From Margaritifera margaritifera (taxonomy: Eukaryota; Mollusca; Bivalvia; Unionida; Margaritiferidae): a stretch of 64,000 bases of DNA. The translations under genes were made by a program, and so were the position numbers. A model generated the notes under the pieces. It saw only the letters and a program-made list of their open reading frames with translations. It was not told the origin of the DNA and ran no database searches. The stretch is taken from positions 6,348,501-6,412,500 of the forward strand of contig JAQPZY010001670.1 in NCBI GenBank assembly GCA_029931535.1, given 5' to 3'. Below are positions 22,958-34,719 of this stretch, piece after piece (the first letter of the stretch is position 1; each line of letters opens with the position of its first letter).

Positions 22958-23178
22958 TACCGTATATACTTGTGTATAAACCAGGTCCAAATGCAAACAA
23001 CATAGAACCTGATCTGCTGTCACATAATGCACCAGCAAATCAGGGTCTGTGTTGTTCGTTCTACTGACTGGTCCTTACAAACTGCATAGACCCAGACCTG
23101 TGGGCGCATTATGTGACGGCAGATCTGGGTCTATGCAGTTTGCAGTTGGTATCTGATTATACGCAAGTATATACGGTA
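22958..23178. mobile_element. Fold-back MITE with TACCGTATATAC ends
   Basis: A 221-bp palindromic element. The left end TACCGTATATACTTGTGTAT pairs with the right end ATACGCAAGTATATACGGTA, and the pairing continues inward through CTGTCACATAATGC and its complement. The internal halves also repeat CTGGGTCTATGCAGTTTG in both orientations. Transcripts would fold into a long hairpin. The superfamily is unclear; a TA target is possible. A 28-bp direct repeat (TCAGGGTGTACTC.AATC.TTTGA) lies just outside both ends, at 22933 and 23202. Confidence 0.75.
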
Positions 23179-23179
23179 G

Positions 23180-24950
23180 TACCCAGTGACTTTGGAGCTC
23201 AGGGTGTACTCAAATCCTTTGATTAGGATCCAGTGACATTATGGGTGTTAGTGATTGCCAAAATTGCCAAAAGAGATTACAAGTTTAAGATGGTGATTCA
23301 TTGATTGAAAATATAGGGGCTTATGCTGTCTTCTGCCAATTTTTGCCTTGAAGTTGCTAATGTCCTGTAGAGTAACATATTTTCAAGGTTGTGTACATGA
23401 TTTAAGGAACTCAAGGACCACATATAAATGCATAATTTAGAAAGATCGGGGGGGGGGGGTATGAAAGAAAATACTAGTTAATAATTGGCAATGACTTAAG
23501 TTGAATAGGACTTGTATGTGGAATGGAAAATTCCATAGTTCAGACCTTTGCTGGTGTACAAGATAATTAAACATGCTGGCATTTTGAATAATACTCATAT
23601 GTGGAATGGAAAAGTCCATAGTTCAGACCTTTGCTGGTGTATTAGATAATCAAACATGCTGGCATTTTGCAGGGATAAATATGGCAAAAACTATGCATGG
23701 TTGTGTCAAAAATATTGTCTGTATATTGTGTTGTGAGAGGTCAATAACTGTTATAAATGTATATTTTATAATTTTAAATATGCACGAGTCTAGTTCATTT
23801 TTAAAAATTCATTTGTCTTTTCAATACCGGTAGTTATGGCATTTATTGTCTTTATTTTAATCTCATTAAAAACAATTTCCTAGTTTATTGTTTTACATCT
23901 AAAATTTATTGATTATTCCACTCTACATTTGTCTATTTGTCTGTCTGTCTATCTGTCTGACTCACTCTTTCCTTGTATTTTAAATAGTTATGGCATATAT
24001 TGTCTTATAGTTTATTTTCATTAAAACAATTTCCAAGTTTACAATGGTTTCATCTCTGAACTTTATTGATCATTCCAGTCTGTGTTTGTCAATTTGTATC
24101 TGCCTGTCTGTCTGTCTGTCTGTCTGTCTCTCCATCACATTGTTACTCAGACGGCACAGGCACCCACCACCACCACCACCACCCCAATATACATACATTT
24201 ACAAGTGAATTATAGTAGGATTTTTATAGTAGGATTTGTGTCACCTGCTACATAGGCGAGGGAACATAACAAAAGTCAGCATATAATCATCTATCCAACA
24301 GTATGTCCATCCGTTTGTGCACAACTTGTAAATACTATAGCATCCATACTTCCACTTGATTTTTTTTAAAAAATGTGCTGTGGCACTTCATTCCCAACTG
24401 GACTTGGAATAGTTGGATAATGAAAACATTTTGCTAGTATTACTTATAATGACCCATGATTGATTTTTAATTGGCATCATAATGGCTTGGGAAAACTCTG
24501 GCATCAGCAATTTTATTTTGATTTCAACCAAATTTTATGTGAAGCTTTTTCATAGGACTCTAATAATCACCAAATGTTGACCATAGATTAGATTAGAATT
24601 ATTGCTATTAATCAACTTTAAATACCCTATTGACTTGTGAGCACTTTTGCATTCATGCTTAATGGAGGTTTTTTGAATCAGATTTATTCTGATGTGTCAG
24701 CTTAACAAGACTTTATATCAGTTTGATCATGAGAAACATTTTCAGATATTTTACATAGTTGCTGCCCTTGATCAACTTTGTACACTTATGCAATGCATTC
24801 AGTCCACATTTTAACCATTTGGCTGTGAGGACAATAGTTAAGTGAACATTTACATCAAACTGTAATGACTTTCTTTGGGGGGAGTGAACTGGAAGGTGTA
24901 TGCTCTATAAAAGGCTAGAAACAAATCATAATCACGAAATATTTTACCCA
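23180..24950. other. Spacer with small direct duplications
   Basis: Contains a 75-bp direct repeat (TATGTGGAATGGAAAA..TCCATAG, at 23515 and 23598), a diverged repeat of about 165 bp (TAGTTATGGCAT.TATTGTCTT, at 23832 and 23988) that includes (TCTG)n, a G-run at 23449-23458, and (CAC)n near 24166. No gene recognised. Confidence 0.6.
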
Positions 24951-24952
24951 AC

Positions 24953-25248
24953 AGAGTTAGAAACTAATGCTGGTAAATATTTTACCATACAGAGTTAGAA
25001 ACTAATGCTGGTAAATATTTTACCCAACAGAGTTAGAAACTAATGCTGGTAAATATTTTACCATACAGAGGTAGAAACTAATGCTGGTAAATATTTTACC
25101 ATACAGAGTTAGAAACTAATGCTGGTAAATATTTTACCATACAGAGGTAGAAACTAATGCTGGTAAATATTTTACCATACAGAGGTAGAAACTAATGCTG
25201 GTAAATATTTTACCATACAGAGTTTGAAACTAATGCTGGTAAATATTT
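24953..25248. repeat. 38-bp minisatellite, about 8 units
   Basis: The unit is CAGAGTTAGAAACTAATGCT plus GGTAAATATTTTACCATA. Each unit contains the palindrome GGTAAATATTTTACC, so single strands could form a ladder of small hairpins. Confidence 0.92.
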
Positions 25249-25529
25249 TACACTGTGTATCAAAGGATATTAGTCATACATGAGTAACAAACAAACTTGT
25301 ATGAAAGAAGATGCAAGTTACTATCAGAAACTAAAGTGCAGTTTGTCACCTGTATACAGTAATTAATGGAATTAACAAATCAAAATGAAACATATACGAG
25401 GAAGAATATTCCTTTTTAAATTCAAAGAAGGAAACAAATGGCATCTGAAATGATAGTAACTTCATGCATGTAAGCTTTCTACTTTCTGTACAGTTAGAAA
25501 TCAGATGGTTTAAAAAAAGAATGGACACC

Positions 25530-25635
25530 AACAGTAACATAAATTAATATATTCATTGTAAACCTCAGCAGTCCCAGTCTACATTATAGAATATTCATTG
25601 TAAACCTCAGCAGTCCCAGTCTACATCATAGGATA
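25530..25635. repeat. Direct repeat, about 45 bp twice
   Basis: ATATTCATTGTAAACCTCAG, then CAGTCCCAGTCTACAT, occurs at 25550 and 25590. Confidence 0.8.
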
Positions 25636-25639
25636 TCAT

Positions 25640-25818
25640 TTGGTTTTATTTGTCTGGTGTGTAACAAAACATCAACACATGAAAAGCTATACAGTACAAG
25701 GGAAGTGGGACTAAAATGCTTGCCTGGAAAAACTACATGGCTGATTTGGGCAGGATTCAAACCCATGACCTTCAGGTTGTGAGTCTGTCACACTGGCCAC
25801 TGGGCCACTGCAGCACCT
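25640..25818 (-). repeat. tRNA-derived SINE
   Basis: On the minus strand a head of about 75 bp starts near 25818. It carries an A box, TGGCCCAGTGG (plus positions 25801-25811 region), and a B box, GGTTTGAATCC (25753-25763), spaced as in tRNA genes. The body follows towards 25640. There is no anticodon stem-loop with acceptor pairing good enough for a functional tRNA. An open frame overlapping it is an artefact. Confidence 0.7.
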
Positions 25819-25829
25819 TAAATTGTACA

Positions 25830-26429
25830 TAATATTAAGAACATATTTTATGATAAATGTAGGTACTTCTTCAGTTAGATTGCATGAAAGTATTAAACAG
25901 ATGAGCATTTTACTGCCTTGGAATATACATCATACAGTCAAACCAGTCCTCTTGTTGCAATCTTCTTTTGTCTCCCAACACATCAGTTCTAAAGAAAAGT
26001 GATCTTGTTATAACAACTTCAAGGTCAGTATGAATAGTGTATGGTCCTCTAACGTCACTACAATAGTGATTTACTAGTATGATTGGCTTACCACAGAACA
26101 ATACCTCATTTATTTACACTTGTTTAGTATGACAAAAATGCAATAAAATAATGACACTTAAGAAAAAGAATGCTGCACATTGTGCTCAGATTTTTTGCAA
26201 ATACAGTAGTGAAGATATGTGATTTGTGTGTCGTATGTAACACAAAATTTAACTTTTACTTAAGCTTCAGACACCTGAATGTTGCAAACAAAATAGCTTG
26301 ATTAAGTGTCTCCACAATAATGATGGCAGTGTGCTTATTTTAAAACCATTTTTATACACCTGCCCCAAGAACAAAGCATATATTGTTATGACATCCACCT
26401 GTCCATCTGCTACCTTTTTCATTTCTGAA
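25830..26429. other. Unassigned AT-rich spacer
   Basis: Nothing recognisable on either strand. Confidence 0.35.
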
Positions 26430-27310
26430 CAATAGCTTTAGTTTTGCACCATCTGCCTTTACCATTCTTTCTGGGTGGCCTGCAATAGGAGTAAGGAAGA
26501 AGCCTATTGGTTTTGGTGTAAAAAGATCAAGTTCACAGTGACTGAAAAAACCCCAATAAATTCTATACAGTATCATTAGTTCTACATCACAGACCTGGAG
26601 CAACCTTTATGGAAGGCTTACACTTGAAGTAAGGAAGTAGCTTTTTGATTTTGGGTTTTAAGTGTCAGAAATCATGGTCACTGTGACTGAAAGAAGAAAA
26701 ATGGTTTCTGCACAATAACTCTAGTTGTGCATGACAGATCTGCACTGAACTTTGTGGATGACTTGCAGTTGGAATAAGGAAAAAGCATGTTGCTTTTGGA
26801 GTCAAAAGTCAATGTCATTGTGACTGAAACATTTAAAATGGTTTCTGCACAAAAAATTCAGTTCTCGACCATATACTTTAAGCAGAGTTTGTGGATGGCT
26901 TGTACATTGGATAAGAAAGAAGCCTATTAAATTTTTGGATCAAAAGGTCAAGGTCAGTGTCACTGCAGGAAGAAACATTTTTGCATAATAACTTTGGTTT
27001 TAGAACACATATATTGACCAAAGTTTGACGAGAACTTATACTTACAGTAAGGAAGAGGTCCACTGATTTGGGGGTCAAAAGGTCAAGGTCATTGTGGCTC
27101 AAAGAAAAATAGGTTTTGCACAATAACTTTCGTTCTAGAGTAAGTTCTGTTACCACGTTTTGTGGATGGCTTATGCTTAGAGTAAGAAAGAAACCTATGG
27201 ATTGAGGGATCTACAGGTCAAAGCTCAAGGGTCAAGGTAAATCTAATAAAAAATAATGGCTTCTGCACAGTAAGTTTAGTTCAAGACTGCACACCAAAGG
27301 TCAAAGTTAT
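26430..27310. repeat. Diverged tandem array, about 155-170 bp monomer
   Basis: Five to six units are marked by 'GTAAGGAAGAAGCCTATTGGTTTTGG' followed by 'GTCAAAAGGTCAAGGTCA.TGTGACTGAAA' and 'TTCTGCACAATAACT'. Starts are near 26490, 26620, 26770, 26910, 27050 and 27180. A single related stub with TTTCAGCACAATAACTCTAG is at 29607. Confidence 0.75.
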
Positions 27311-29099
27311 TGAGACCTAGTCAATCTCCAGTGTCAACCATGCCCTCCGTACTAGTACCTGTATATTATTATTATTAAACATGGGGTACCAGTAGTCGTA
27401 TAATGTACCAATCACTGAACTTTTGTCAAATGTTTCAGGTGATACACTTTTTTACTATTTCTGATAGAAAGCAGATTATCTAATTCTGAAATAAGCCATT
27501 GTATACCATATTTTAATGAAAATTGTATCACCTCGTAATATTTTAATAACAGCATACTAACCTATTTAAATCTTACACATTCTTATGATATGCAATTAAA
27601 GAATAGAATCAATATTTTCATGAATATGTTCCAGTTTTTAATGCTAATGTTTAGTTGTGTACTAGATTTTTACCACAGCTGTGATGAATTTTTAATGAAT
27701 ACATGATATATTTGTCTTGTTATGATTTCAAAATACATATTTAATTACTTAAGAACCTGAATGTGAATGTTAAGTATTAATCCCATGCATATTTAAGAAC
27801 TTGAGGTATATTGTTTTGTGGGTTTTGTGTGTGTGTATATATGTTTGTGGGGGGGGGGGGTATGTGTTGGGGGGGGGGTGTTTGTGTTGTAAGGAAATGA
27901 GAGAGCTGGGCCACTCATATTTTTGTGTTTTTATATCATGTATATGGATACAAGAACATTAAAAATGAAAATAAAAACCTACTAGGTCAGTGAGACTTGG
28001 AAACATGTGATGAACTTCAAGAGACAAACAAGAATATACAGCTACATTATGGAGAGTCATACAAGATTCAGAATAGCAGACCTTGTAGGGATACAAACTT
28101 ACTGGGCCAATCAGACTATGAAAACAATTAGTGACAGAGCTAGGACAGTAAAAACAGATCAAACCAGACTAACTGTATTTTTTTGTATTTTGTGCATGAC
28201 CAACTCATATAGGACTTTGAGAACATGAAATTTTTTAAAATAATAATTACTAGATCAGCCGAATGGGGGAGTTTCACCAAAGATGGACTCGATATTATTT
28301 CACATATTTAAAAAAAAATTACTGGACAAGTCAGACTATGGAGACAGTTAGTTACCACTAATTAGAAATGTATTCATGAAACATAAATATTGGCATAAAG
28401 GTACATTATATTGAATTCATTAGTTTTCAAAGAGGTGATAGAAATATGATTTAAATGTGATTGGTGCCCTCCCCCTCCTCAAAAAAAAATACAGTTAATT
28501 CTTTCAGCAGGATGTCTAAAAAATATAATAAAACACAGTTTACGATAAATGGAGACATACATATTTACAGGTCATAATACATGGATATAAGCACTGTATA
28601 TGCAAATAGACATATAGATGGGCAGACAGACTAAATGAATGCTTTACTGAATGAATGACTGATTGATTCACATTGTCTCCAAAGGTATTGATACATTATT
28701 TTGTAGACAATATTATGCATTCCATCTCCAAAGGAAAAATCACGTTTTATTGGAGGTATAATCGAGATGCTTTGGAGACACTTTCTAGAAGTTGTGACTC
28801 TCGGGGTCACATGGTTGGGATGCGTTTTGTTGCTTGTGACCAGAAATATGGTTTGGCCTAGATGGTCACAGGCAGCTAATTATTTTATGAGCTACAGAAC
28901 CAGCATTTGTGTTATTGTATATTAAATATGATATTTAAAAGAATGAAGGTTGCTCGTTGGCAGAAAAATAATTACCAGAAACAATGTAATTTTTCAGAAG
29001 ATGCCTGCATATGGGTAAATTATATTCATTAGTAGGCTTGAACATACAACCATTTTTATTTGATTGCTATCGACACACAGGTACTACTGGATGTAAAAC

Positions 29100-29131
<32 letters not shown>

Positions 29132-29380
29132 TCATCAGGCTGGATTTTTATAGTGGGCATTCTAAATGTTTCCTCTTGGATAGATCATTCATGCGATGTA
29201 AGCATGATTAACCGGTATTATCAAAAAAGTATTGTAATTTGGCCAAATATTTACCATACAGTCTCTGGGAATTGAATTAGTTATCTGTGCCCAGATCATC
29301 ACACATGTTTTGGTGACATTGGTTCATCTAACTTCTAAAGTTCAAGTGCTTTTCTAGTAAAATGCAACTATGTATCCCAA
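27311..29380. other. Unassigned sequence with simple repeats
   Basis: G-runs lie at 27849-27859 and 27870-27877, a (GA)n tract is near 29100-29131, and there are weak echoes of an 'ACTGGGCCAATCAGACTATG' block (28105, 28320). No gene recognised; open frames of up to 73 codons look accidental. Confidence 0.4.
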
Positions 29381-29512
29381 AACACAAGACTGAAATGTTT
29401 ACAAGGAGTTTTACATAATGGTGGTTTAGTCTGGAATATATTACCTAAAGATATTAAATCATGTACAACCACCCTCTCTGTTTTTAAGTACAAGTGTAAA
29501 ACATTCTTTTAA
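29381..29512 (+). pseudogene. LINE RT C-terminal tail fragment
   Basis: A 43-codon open stretch before a stop reads NGGLVWNILPKDIKSCTTT and then SVFKYKCKTFF. This matches the aromatic 'WN.LP..I......FK..K..L' tail found at the C-terminus of many LINE ORF2 proteins. Only the tail remains, as expected for a 5'-truncated insertion. The LINE clade is not determinable. Confidence 0.6.
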
Positions 29513-29689
29513 CCCTAACTATTATTTAACAGTTTTCCTACGCCTGCCATTAGGTGGAATTTATTATGTTATGATGTACATCTGTCTGTCTGTTACTAAT
29601 TTGGTTTCAGCACAATAACTCTAGCTGTACTTAAGATTTGAGGTTTGTGGATTATTTTTCCCTGTGTCCTCTGACCTGTTTTATGGCCA

Positions 29690-30300
29690 CCCTTATGGAC
29701 ACACAAAAGGATGGATGCTGGAAAAAATATAATAGTTTCTATTGACACTCTGATGGACACACAAAAGGATGGACACTGGAAAAATATAATAGTTTCTATT
29801 GACACTCTGATGGACACACAAAATGATTGATGCTGGAAAAAATATAATAGCTTCTATTGACACTGATGGACACACAAAAGGATGGACGCTGGAAAAATAT
29901 AATAGCTTCTATTAACACTCTGATGGACACACAAAATGATGGACGCTGGAAAAAATATAATAGCTTCTATTGACACTGATGGATGCACAAAAGGATGGAC
30001 GCTGGAAAAAATATAGCTTCCATTGATACTCTGATGGACACAGAAAAGGATGGACATTGGAAAAAATATAATAGCTTCTATTGACACTCTGATGGACACA
30101 CAAAAGGATGGATGCTGGAAAAAATATAATAGTTTCTGTTGACACTCTGATGGACACACAAAAGGATGGATGCTGGAAAAATATAATATCTTCTATTGAC
30201 ACTCTGATGGACACACAAAAGAATGGACATTGGAAAAAATGTAATAGCTTCTATTGACACTCTGATGGACACACAAAAGGATGGACATTGGAAAAAATAC
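29690..30300. repeat. 58-bp minisatellite, about 10 units
   Basis: The unit is GACACTCTGATGGACACACA, AAAGGATGGA, then GCTGGAAAAAATATAATAGC, then TTCTATT. Minus-strand open frames through it encode repetitive CVHQSVNR-type peptides. They are by-products of the repeat and shift frame between units. Confidence 0.93.
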
Positions 30301-32930
30301 CTGGCATCTCGGGACAACTTGTTCCTGCCATTCAAGTACAAAATGTACCTTTCTCTTTTTCTCTAGTAAAACTTGAAATTTTTTTTAGTATTTTGTGTTT
30401 TATACAAAGTATAGTCCTTATGTATTCATCCTGAGCAAAAATAATGATTTTCACTGAGAAAAATATGTCTTGGGCATGGAAGCTGAGAGGAACGTACAAG
30501 TCCATGAAAAAAAAAACAATTGACACCTAGCATATGCCAAGTTAAATTCATCCTTTTTATTATAATGAATAAAAATGTTAATTGTGAGAGAGAATAAAAA
30601 ACCATAAATGTGTTCACAAATAAGCTTATTAACAGAAGTTATCAGTAACTTTAAACTGTACATAGGGATATCAACCATTGCAGTTTGTCAGTTAGACCAT
30701 CATAAATATCTTGCCATTTTTATGTCAATTAACTACATATTGACTTCTTCTCAGTAAACACAGTGATAGAATGTTGTATGCATCTTCACAGTATATTACA
30801 ATCTTTGTTTTTAAGTTTAAGTGAGCCAGGATGGACACTTTTGTAATTTCTGAATTTATTATTCAAACTGGATGCATTAAAAGACTGTGTCCCTTTCAAG
30901 CAGAAGATAAGTCATTATGTCCCTCTTCTCGCATAATTCTATTTGGGGCATGAGTCCAATTGTCTCAAACAACTACTTCAGTATTTTTCCTGTTAAAAAA
31001 CAAGGAAGGGTAGTTGTCTTCCCCCTGATGCAAGTTAAAAGAATGCTTATTCTGTTATTAAAATTGTTTATATCTGGACCTCCTGTTTTCTCATCATTCA
31101 GATTATTCTCTCTGGATTTTTTTTTCTCATTCCTAATTGATGTTCATGAGACGGCCATGTTTATTTCTGGCTACAAAACATTTTTAAAGATCCACATCAA
31201 GGATGATAAAACAAGATCAGCAAATGGTTACCAGGGAGATTATGTACTGCCATTTATATCCAAATCAAAACAAAATTAGAATAAACTTATCGAAAATATT
31301 CTTATAAAAGTTCAAAAGCCAATCTCCAATACTCACACAGTACTGATTAGAACATGGACTTGCTCATGTGCATTTTAACAAGCAAATTAGGCGAGAAATC
31401 AAAAAGGCTCATATGAGTTTTTATATGGATAAAATTTACTCATGTTAGCAAACTTTCTCATGTATAGTTTTGAAATGTTTACGTGATCATTTGGTTACGC
31501 ATGTGAATTTTTCAGCCGGTAACTCTAATGAACCTGCAAAAGGGGGTGGGGGACTCCCACATAAACCTACACTAGGGGGTGGGGCACTCCCATATGCAAA
31601 TTATCAGGAGAGCGTAATAGGTTATGTTACTGATTATATCACTTTTTCAGTATCCTAACATTCTTGGCAGGCACCCGGCCTAATTGGCAAGCCAATATTA
31701 TAAGCCGGTAATTAGTAAAATCTGTGTCTCCCTATTAACGTCATTCGTACAACAATGATGTAATTCCTATGAACGGCAGAGACTGGTTAGTGGCTTCACA
31801 TCAGCGCGGTGCATCATGAGAAAAAAAGGATGCAGATTCTGTATTTTTATTGAGATGGAGGATGATAGTTATCTGTTTCAGAAGTATTGGAAGTGTGACG
31901 CAGTTGTCAGTGAACTCATCATTCGTTCATCAATTTTTTTTACGGTTTAGAGGACGACTGCAAAAACATGTAAAGTTTTTCATAACTTTCTTTATATACT
32001 TTGCCATTTCTGAATGGATTTCAACGCGGTTGGCGGAAACAAAAACTATGTCTTTACAGTTTGCATCAGTACATGCCTTGGTTGACTTCCCATAAGCTAC
32101 TGGTAGCCAATAAAATTTGTTATTTGGGTTTAAACAGTACTTGTTTGCAAAACATCATCATGGAAAATATACAATTCAGAAAAAAACCTAATGAGTTTAA
32201 GCTTAAGTTTATTTCAAGCTCATTAACAATAATATCTACTTTGATGATGTGGCTGATGTGAGTAATGAAGGCAGAGGATTGAAAACGGTGATGCAAGCTA
32301 TAGAGATATTCAAAGAAAATAGTTGGAAGCACAATGAAAATATTATGTCGCTCAAATAAATGGAATATACAAAACTGGTTACTCCGAAATTAAAGAATCA
32401 TCTCAGAATAAAATCAAACAAATTATTCAAACGGACTGATATTGTGACATCTTGTATGGTGAAATGGTGCCAATTAAAAATTCTCTAGATGTATGCTTGT
32501 ATTGCTACAAAATTTTAGTTAATTATAAAATTTCCATTATCACCACCCGTTAAATTTATATTTCTGCTCATAAATTTGCAAAAAGATATTGGTAAACTTA
32601 GGAGGGAACATTATAAGTATATAAGTATAAAAAAAAACTTTGGAGGGAATATTATAAGTATTGTTCAGGAAAAAAGTTCAATATTGCACCAGTTGTTTTT
32701 TTATATATATATATATATAATGAATTTGAACATGCCACGATAAATAAAATAACTGGGAGCCTACCAACTTTAAATGGTGTGTATAGTTAAATAATTGTAT
32801 GAAAAAAATAACGTCAAATTCATATATGAAAAGAGTCCATCGAATTCAGGAATTCAAAAATAACACCATTTCTTGTTTTTAAATGCGAGTGTTGAAGTCA
32901 TCTTTAAAATTCTTTAGCGATAACAAGATT
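30301..32930. other. Unassigned AT-rich sequence
   Basis: A GGGGGTGGG-containing direct repeat lies at 31540-31600 (ACTCCCACAT / ACTCCCATAT). The open stretch near 32235-32450, with one internal stop, includes DVADVSNEGRGLKTVMQAIE and could be an old coding remnant, but it is unrecognised. A 120-codon ORF at 30917-31279 has no features I can name. Confidence 0.4.
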
Positions 32931-32934
32931 TTAA

Positions 32935-34010
32935 AATTAGCTGCTGTGGTGGACATATTGGATGTCAACTTGGCACTATTTTCATTTGTGACTAACAAGA
33001 CATCGTAAGAAGTCTTCTGGTGGAAACTGCATGTTGATATGACTTTCCGTCTTTGGAGGAGCAACGATACCAAGATTTTCAAGATGGATGCCATGGTGGC
33101 CGGAGGAGCAACGATAACAAGATTTTCAAGATGGATGCCATGGTGGTCATATCTGATATCAGATTGGCACCACTTCTATTTAGTACCAACTAGACATCAT
33201 AAGAAGTCTTTTGGTGAAAGCACGATGTCGATATGAATAGCCATCTAGGAGAAGTAGTGATAACAAGATTTTCAAGATGACCATTGTGACAATCATTTTA
33301 GAAGTCGGATCGGTACAATTTTAATTTAGGACCAACTAGACATCATAAGAAGTCTTTCAGTGAAAACCCCACGCTGATATGATCATTCATTCATGAGAAA
33401 TAGTGATATCAAGATTTTCCAGATGGCCACTGTGACAGGCACATTGAGTGTCTGAATGGCATCATTAGGACCAACTAGACATCATAAGAAGTTGTTTAGT
33501 AAAAACCCCATGTTGATACGACAAACCGTTTAGAAGGAGTAGAGAGAATATTCTCAAGATGGCCGCTGATGTGGCCATATTGGACATTAGATCGACACCA
33601 TTTTCATTTTGGAGCAATTATACATCATATGAAGTCTTCTGGTGAAAACCCCATGGTAATATTAATTTTCATTCAGGATGATTAGCAATAACAAAATTTA
33701 AAGATGGCCACTGTGGTGGCCATATTGGACATCAGATCGACACCATTTTCATTTAGGACCAACTAGACATGATAGGAAGTATTTTAGTGAAAACCGCATG
33801 TTGATATGACCATCCGTTCAGGAGGACTGGAGATAACAAGAGTTTCAAGGTGACCTCTGTATTGGACACCAGATTGGCACCATTTTTATTTAGGAGCAAC
33901 TAGATCATGGAATGAATGTGTGTATAAAGTTTAATGGCAATCCTTCAAGTAGTTGAGGAGGAGTTGCGATGACAAACTTGTGCCAACGGACTGACGGACG
34001 GCAGACAACG
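32935..34010. repeat. Diverged tandem array, about 145 bp monomer
   Basis: Seven or eight units are marked by 'AAGATGGCCACTGTGGTGGCCATATTGGACATCAGAT', 'ACCATTTTCATTTAGGACCAACTAGACATCATAAGAAGTCTT' and 'GATAACAAGATTTTC'. The first units near 32935-33150 are the most diverged. Confidence 0.8.
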
Positions 34011-34719
34011 GAGCATCCCATAAGCTCTTCTAATTTATGACCAGTAGAGCTAAAAGTTAATATAAATGGAAGAGAAATTACGTGATACAATTGTGGCGAA
34101 ATAAGCCTATTGATCAAATGGACATCGAAATACTAAATACAAAAGGTGTAAAAAGATGCAAATATTACTAAATCAATCTGGTATTATATTGGAGGAAATG
34201 ACAAAATCAGAGAAAACAACCAAAAAATAATTACTTGCAAATGTGGAAAAACTGTAAAAAAAAAAAAAATTTAAAAATAAAAAAAATAGGCTCAATATTT
34301 AATCATAAATAACTAAATTTCATACTGAATTTTTAATTCATAAAATAGTATCATAATAAATGATGAAAAATTTACTTCCTACAAAAATGACAACATATGA
34401 AAGAACAGGGTTGATGCCACCAACGAAAGAAAATAAATACAGAATTATGAATTAAAAAAAAAAAATTAGGACAAGAAGGTTCCAAGATACATTTAATAGG
34501 CATTTAAATGTGTCTAGGTTTGAAGCAGAAGATAATAAAATTGATCGGGATTGGTTTTTATTTCATGTAAAAGTTGTCATATATATCGAAAATAATAAGT
34601 AAAAAATGAATGATTTGGCAAGTAAAGTTAATAAATATGTTTTATATAGTAGATTCAAAAGGAAATAAGTATTATACTCATTGTTTTTGGACAAATAAAT
34701 TATATAAATAGATTTATAG
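34011..34719. other. Unassigned A-rich sequence, possibly part of the polymerase fossil
   Basis: Very A-rich, with A-runs near 34258 and 34455. A partly open plus-strand stretch near 34467-34600 (RRFQDTFNRHLNVSRFEAED) may be the N-terminal part of the decayed DNA polymerase that follows, but I could not tie it to a domain. Confidence 0.3.

Noticed and set aside
25753..25818. Functional tRNA gene
   Set aside because: A and B boxes are present, but no acceptor-stem pairing or clean cloverleaf could be drawn.
25711..25908. 65-codon minus-strand ORF
   Set aside because: It runs through the tRNA-type SINE; the peptide is the typical read-through of a Pol III head.
29596..30341. Overlapping minus-strand ORFs with CVHQSVNR repeats
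   Set aside because: They read through the 58-bp minisatellite in shifting frames.
30917..31279. 120-codon plus-strand ORF as a gene
   Set aside because: No domain, no splice context, and hydrophobic T-rich composition expected from AT-rich DNA.
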